Assembly: GCA_015680635.1 (NCBI GenBank)
Contig: JAABOA010000527.1
Location: 1 to 10,419 of the forward strand
Direction: 5' to 3'
From: Lunasporangiospora selenospora
Lineage: Eukaryota; Mortierellomycota; Mortierellomycetes; Mortierellales; Mortierellaceae
DNA length: 10,419 nt
The notes beneath the pieces were generated by a model. The model made no database searches, was not told the origin of the DNA, and saw only the letters and a program-made list of their open reading frames with translations. The position numbers were made by a program, and so were the translations under genes. Shown here in pieces: positions 8,401-10,419 of the stretch; within the stretch, counting starts at the first letter, position 1, and each line of letters starts with the position of its first letter.

Positions 8401-10419
8401 TCCAACCTTGGTGATTTCAAAGAGTACTGAAGAGCTTACAAATTTTCTCCGCTCTATTGAATCCACGAATAGTCTACTCAAGCCCACTTGTTGCATACAA
8501 TAGTTGGTACTGATACGAGCAAAGTCAGGACAATCGAAGACGTTTTCAATGGCCAGGTTTTCTATGTTGTCCGTGGTGATTCGGAACAGTCCAAGGCCGA
8601 CCTAGAGGTGATGATTAAAGAGTTTGGAGGTGTCCAATCTCAATCCTATCTCAAAGAAAACACCATAGTTGTCGCAGGTCTCCAAGGTAATGACTAAGCA
8701 AGCTTTAGAGAAAAAAATGGCAGATTTTTTCAATTGAGGTAGAGCATATGATAGCTAATACCACCACACTATTAGGACCGGACTTGATTGGACTAAAGAG
8801 CCGAGGGGATCGAAACATTGTGTTTCCGACGTGGGTTCGCGACTGTGTTATAGAACGACGGCTCTTGCCGTTTAATCCCAAGTATGTATCGAATCCTTTA
8901 TTCCGCCTCAGGTCATTGCTTGGATAACTGTGCCCTCCTTTGTTTTTATTCTAACATTACCTTCATCTCCTAGGTACATGCTATTCGCCACCAAGAAAAC
9001 TGAGAATCAATTCAGAATGATCATGGATGAATTTGAAGACTCGTATACTGAGCCCTTGACTATGGAGGCCTTTCAAGATGTAATCAGCTCCCTTTTTTAT
9101 TGCATTCTAGCTCCGTTTAGCCTCTCAGACTCTTCTATACTCCCAAGTGTCGACCGTGATTCTGGATCTAATGGCTATTGTTTTTATTTCAACTTTACTA
9201 CTTGTAGATCTTGGACAAAATGCCTAATAGAAGCGAGGTTGTTCGACACAAACGGGTCAAGATTGCACAAGCTAAAACTGAAAAAATTCGAGTCAAGCGA
9301 CTCAACAACCTCGAGGACCAAGTAGAGGCTGGGCCTTCAAGAGGAGCTTTTGATACCCATGGCGGCGAGATAGGGGTGGATGAATCCAAAGATTTACTCT
9401 TGCAAGACGAACTTGGCCATGATACAGAAGAAACATGGAGGCGTGAAGACGCAACGAGAGCACAAAAAATCACGGCCACATTAACACGACATTACTTTGG
9501 ATTGGATGGAGAGATGGAGGGACCTCAAGGGATGTTTCAGGGTCTCCAGGTGTTTATCGTCCGTCCTCCATCGGATGAGGAATATCTGAAAGCAAGCGGC
9601 GTCGCTCAGGATAATTACTCAAGAGCCACAACAGCTGGAATTTTTGATACACTTTCACGAGCGGTAGATAACCAGAATGGTCAAAGGGATAGAGAGGTAA
9701 TCAATACGATGCCCCATATTAGAACACTATCTCCACCATTGTCGGATCAAGTACCCTGCTGGAAGTACCTCGAGGACGAGGCCAACCAAGCAAATGCCAT
9801 CGAAAATACCCTTTCCACACTGAGTAATTATCGGATATGTCGTAACAAGTAAGGACCCTTCAATCCATGTCTCTGGTACCAGTTCATTTTTTTAACCGAT
9901 ATTCTTGCTAACAATCTGACCATCATATTTTTATTGTTCATTACGCTTTCATGTCTTGTAACCAGTCTAGAGATGGTGCAGCAGATACTCGAGTTTTATG
10001 GTGCGCACATTATACCAAAAGATCAGTGCACCATCGAACACTGTCAGCGGCTGTTGCGACGTCGTGCTGCTCGGACGCTCTCTGATTCTAGCCTGTCCAT
10101 TGAGGGCGAAACGTCACGTTCGGGGGTCAAAAAGGAATCGAACGAAGTTCGGAGCATCAAACAAGAAGCGAACGACCACTCTGCGTCGCTAGAAGACGAC
10201 AGTGATGGCCATGACCAAGATGTGGGTGTGCCTTTGCGAATCTGTATCCTTTTTGATCCTATGTATTTGGACCAAGTCGAGTCATGGAAGGTAGCGATAC
10301 AAATGACGACGCTCTATGGAGAAAATGCTGGAGTCTTGTCCCTACCACGCCCGAGACTGATTACAACTGCGTGGGTGCAGAGATCATATGAATGCGGGTA
10401 CTGTGTACCTGAAGAAGGT
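5464..10419 (+). CDS. LIG4: DNA ligase IV (ATP-dependent, NHEJ), 14 exons in window, 3' end cut off
   Basis: Exons: 5464-5688, 5774-5833, 5928-6056, 6236-6357, 6476-7089, 7199-7673, 7778-7888, 8023-8229, 8334-8410, 8504-8686, 8776-8881, 8974-9079, 9208-9848 and 9966-10419. All junctions keep frame; introns 1 and 6 are GC-AG. The window holds 1170 codons, ending at YCVPEEG, which aligns a few residues before the yeast Dnl4 C-terminus. Domains: DNA-binding domain about 45-235; nucleotidyltransferase with adenylated Lys291 in KLDGER, Glu349 in LDGEM, EGIIIK with Lys453, and WVKLKPEY 468-475; OB fold to about 620 with RFPR 604-607; basic nuclear-localisation-like cluster 652-663; BRCT1 about 685-772 (Trp754); XRCC4/Lif1-binding linker near 890-915; BRCT2 from about 912 (Trp1155). 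It seals double-strand breaks in non-homologous end joining with an XRCC4/Lif1 partner. It is longer than human (911) or yeast (944) because of two insertions in BRCT2. The first in-frame ATG is 5464, with context acaacATGt. Confidence 0.96.
5689..5773 (+). other. LIG4 intron 1, GC-AG type
   Basis: The donor reads AAG-GCAAGT, the standard GC-AG consensus; the acceptor is ctgtag at 5768-5773, with a ctaac branch-like sequence near 5744. Removal joins LLRAYFK to [12 protein letters not shown], restoring the conserved run to [10 protein letters not shown] in the ligase IV DNA-binding domain. The nearest GT (5693) would break the frame. Confidence 0.85.
7674..7777 (+). other. LIG4 intron 6, GC-AG type
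   Basis: The donor reads CAG-GCATGT and the acceptor is tttag at 7773-7777, after a T-rich tract. Only this donor gives phase 2, matching the next exon, which begins with one base followed by KRLGPHW. The GT at 7678 would give the wrong phase. This is the second GC donor in the same gene. Confidence 0.8.

Overview
The window comes from a eukaryotic nuclear genome, most likely a filamentous fungus of the Mucoromycota/Mortierellomycota type. Genes are split by many short introns (about 85-180 nt) with GT-AG or GC-AG ends and T-rich 3' tracts. There are AATAAA-type poly(A) signals and long A/T tracts, and the proteins are fungal in character: an ABCC transporter, an SDT1/PHM8-type nucleotidase, proteasome alpha5 and DNA ligase IV. 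The lineage is an inference from protein flavour and intron style. I see no bacterial genes, tRNA, rRNA, CRISPR array or transposon.

Layout: (1) 1-903 (+) is the 3' end of an ABCC/MRP transporter, essentially its second nucleotide-binding domain, with a poly(A) signal just downstream. (2) 1146-2849 (-) is a HAD-superfamily pyrimidine 5'-nucleotidase in at least five exons, convergent with the transporter. Its reading frame closes only if a tiny extra exon lies inside a 333-nt gap; a 2-nt exon AG at 2071-2072 is the best candidate, and a one-base sequence difference is the main competitor. (3) 2850-3835 is about 1 kb of intergenic DNA holding the nucleotidase promoter (TATA-like box) and the proteasome gene's 3' end. 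(4) 3836-5171 (-) is the 20S proteasome alpha5 subunit (PUP2/PSMA5), five exons, 242 aa, complete. (5) 5172-5463 is a 292-bp head-to-head promoter with a PACE/Rpn4-like motif. (6) 5464-10419 (+) is DNA ligase IV (LIG4/DNL4), at least 14 exons, 1170 codons inside the window, cut off a few codons before its expected C-terminus.

The genes belong to unrelated housekeeping processes: membrane efflux, pyrimidine nucleotide turnover, protein degradation and non-homologous end joining. The one pairing with regulatory promise is the divergent proteasome-subunit/LIG4 promoter. I did not find a clearly new multi-gene system. The interesting material is in gene structure: the possible 2-nt microexon, two GC-AG introns in LIG4, a microsatellite acting as a splice-site pyrimidine tract, and an expanded BRCT2 in LIG4.
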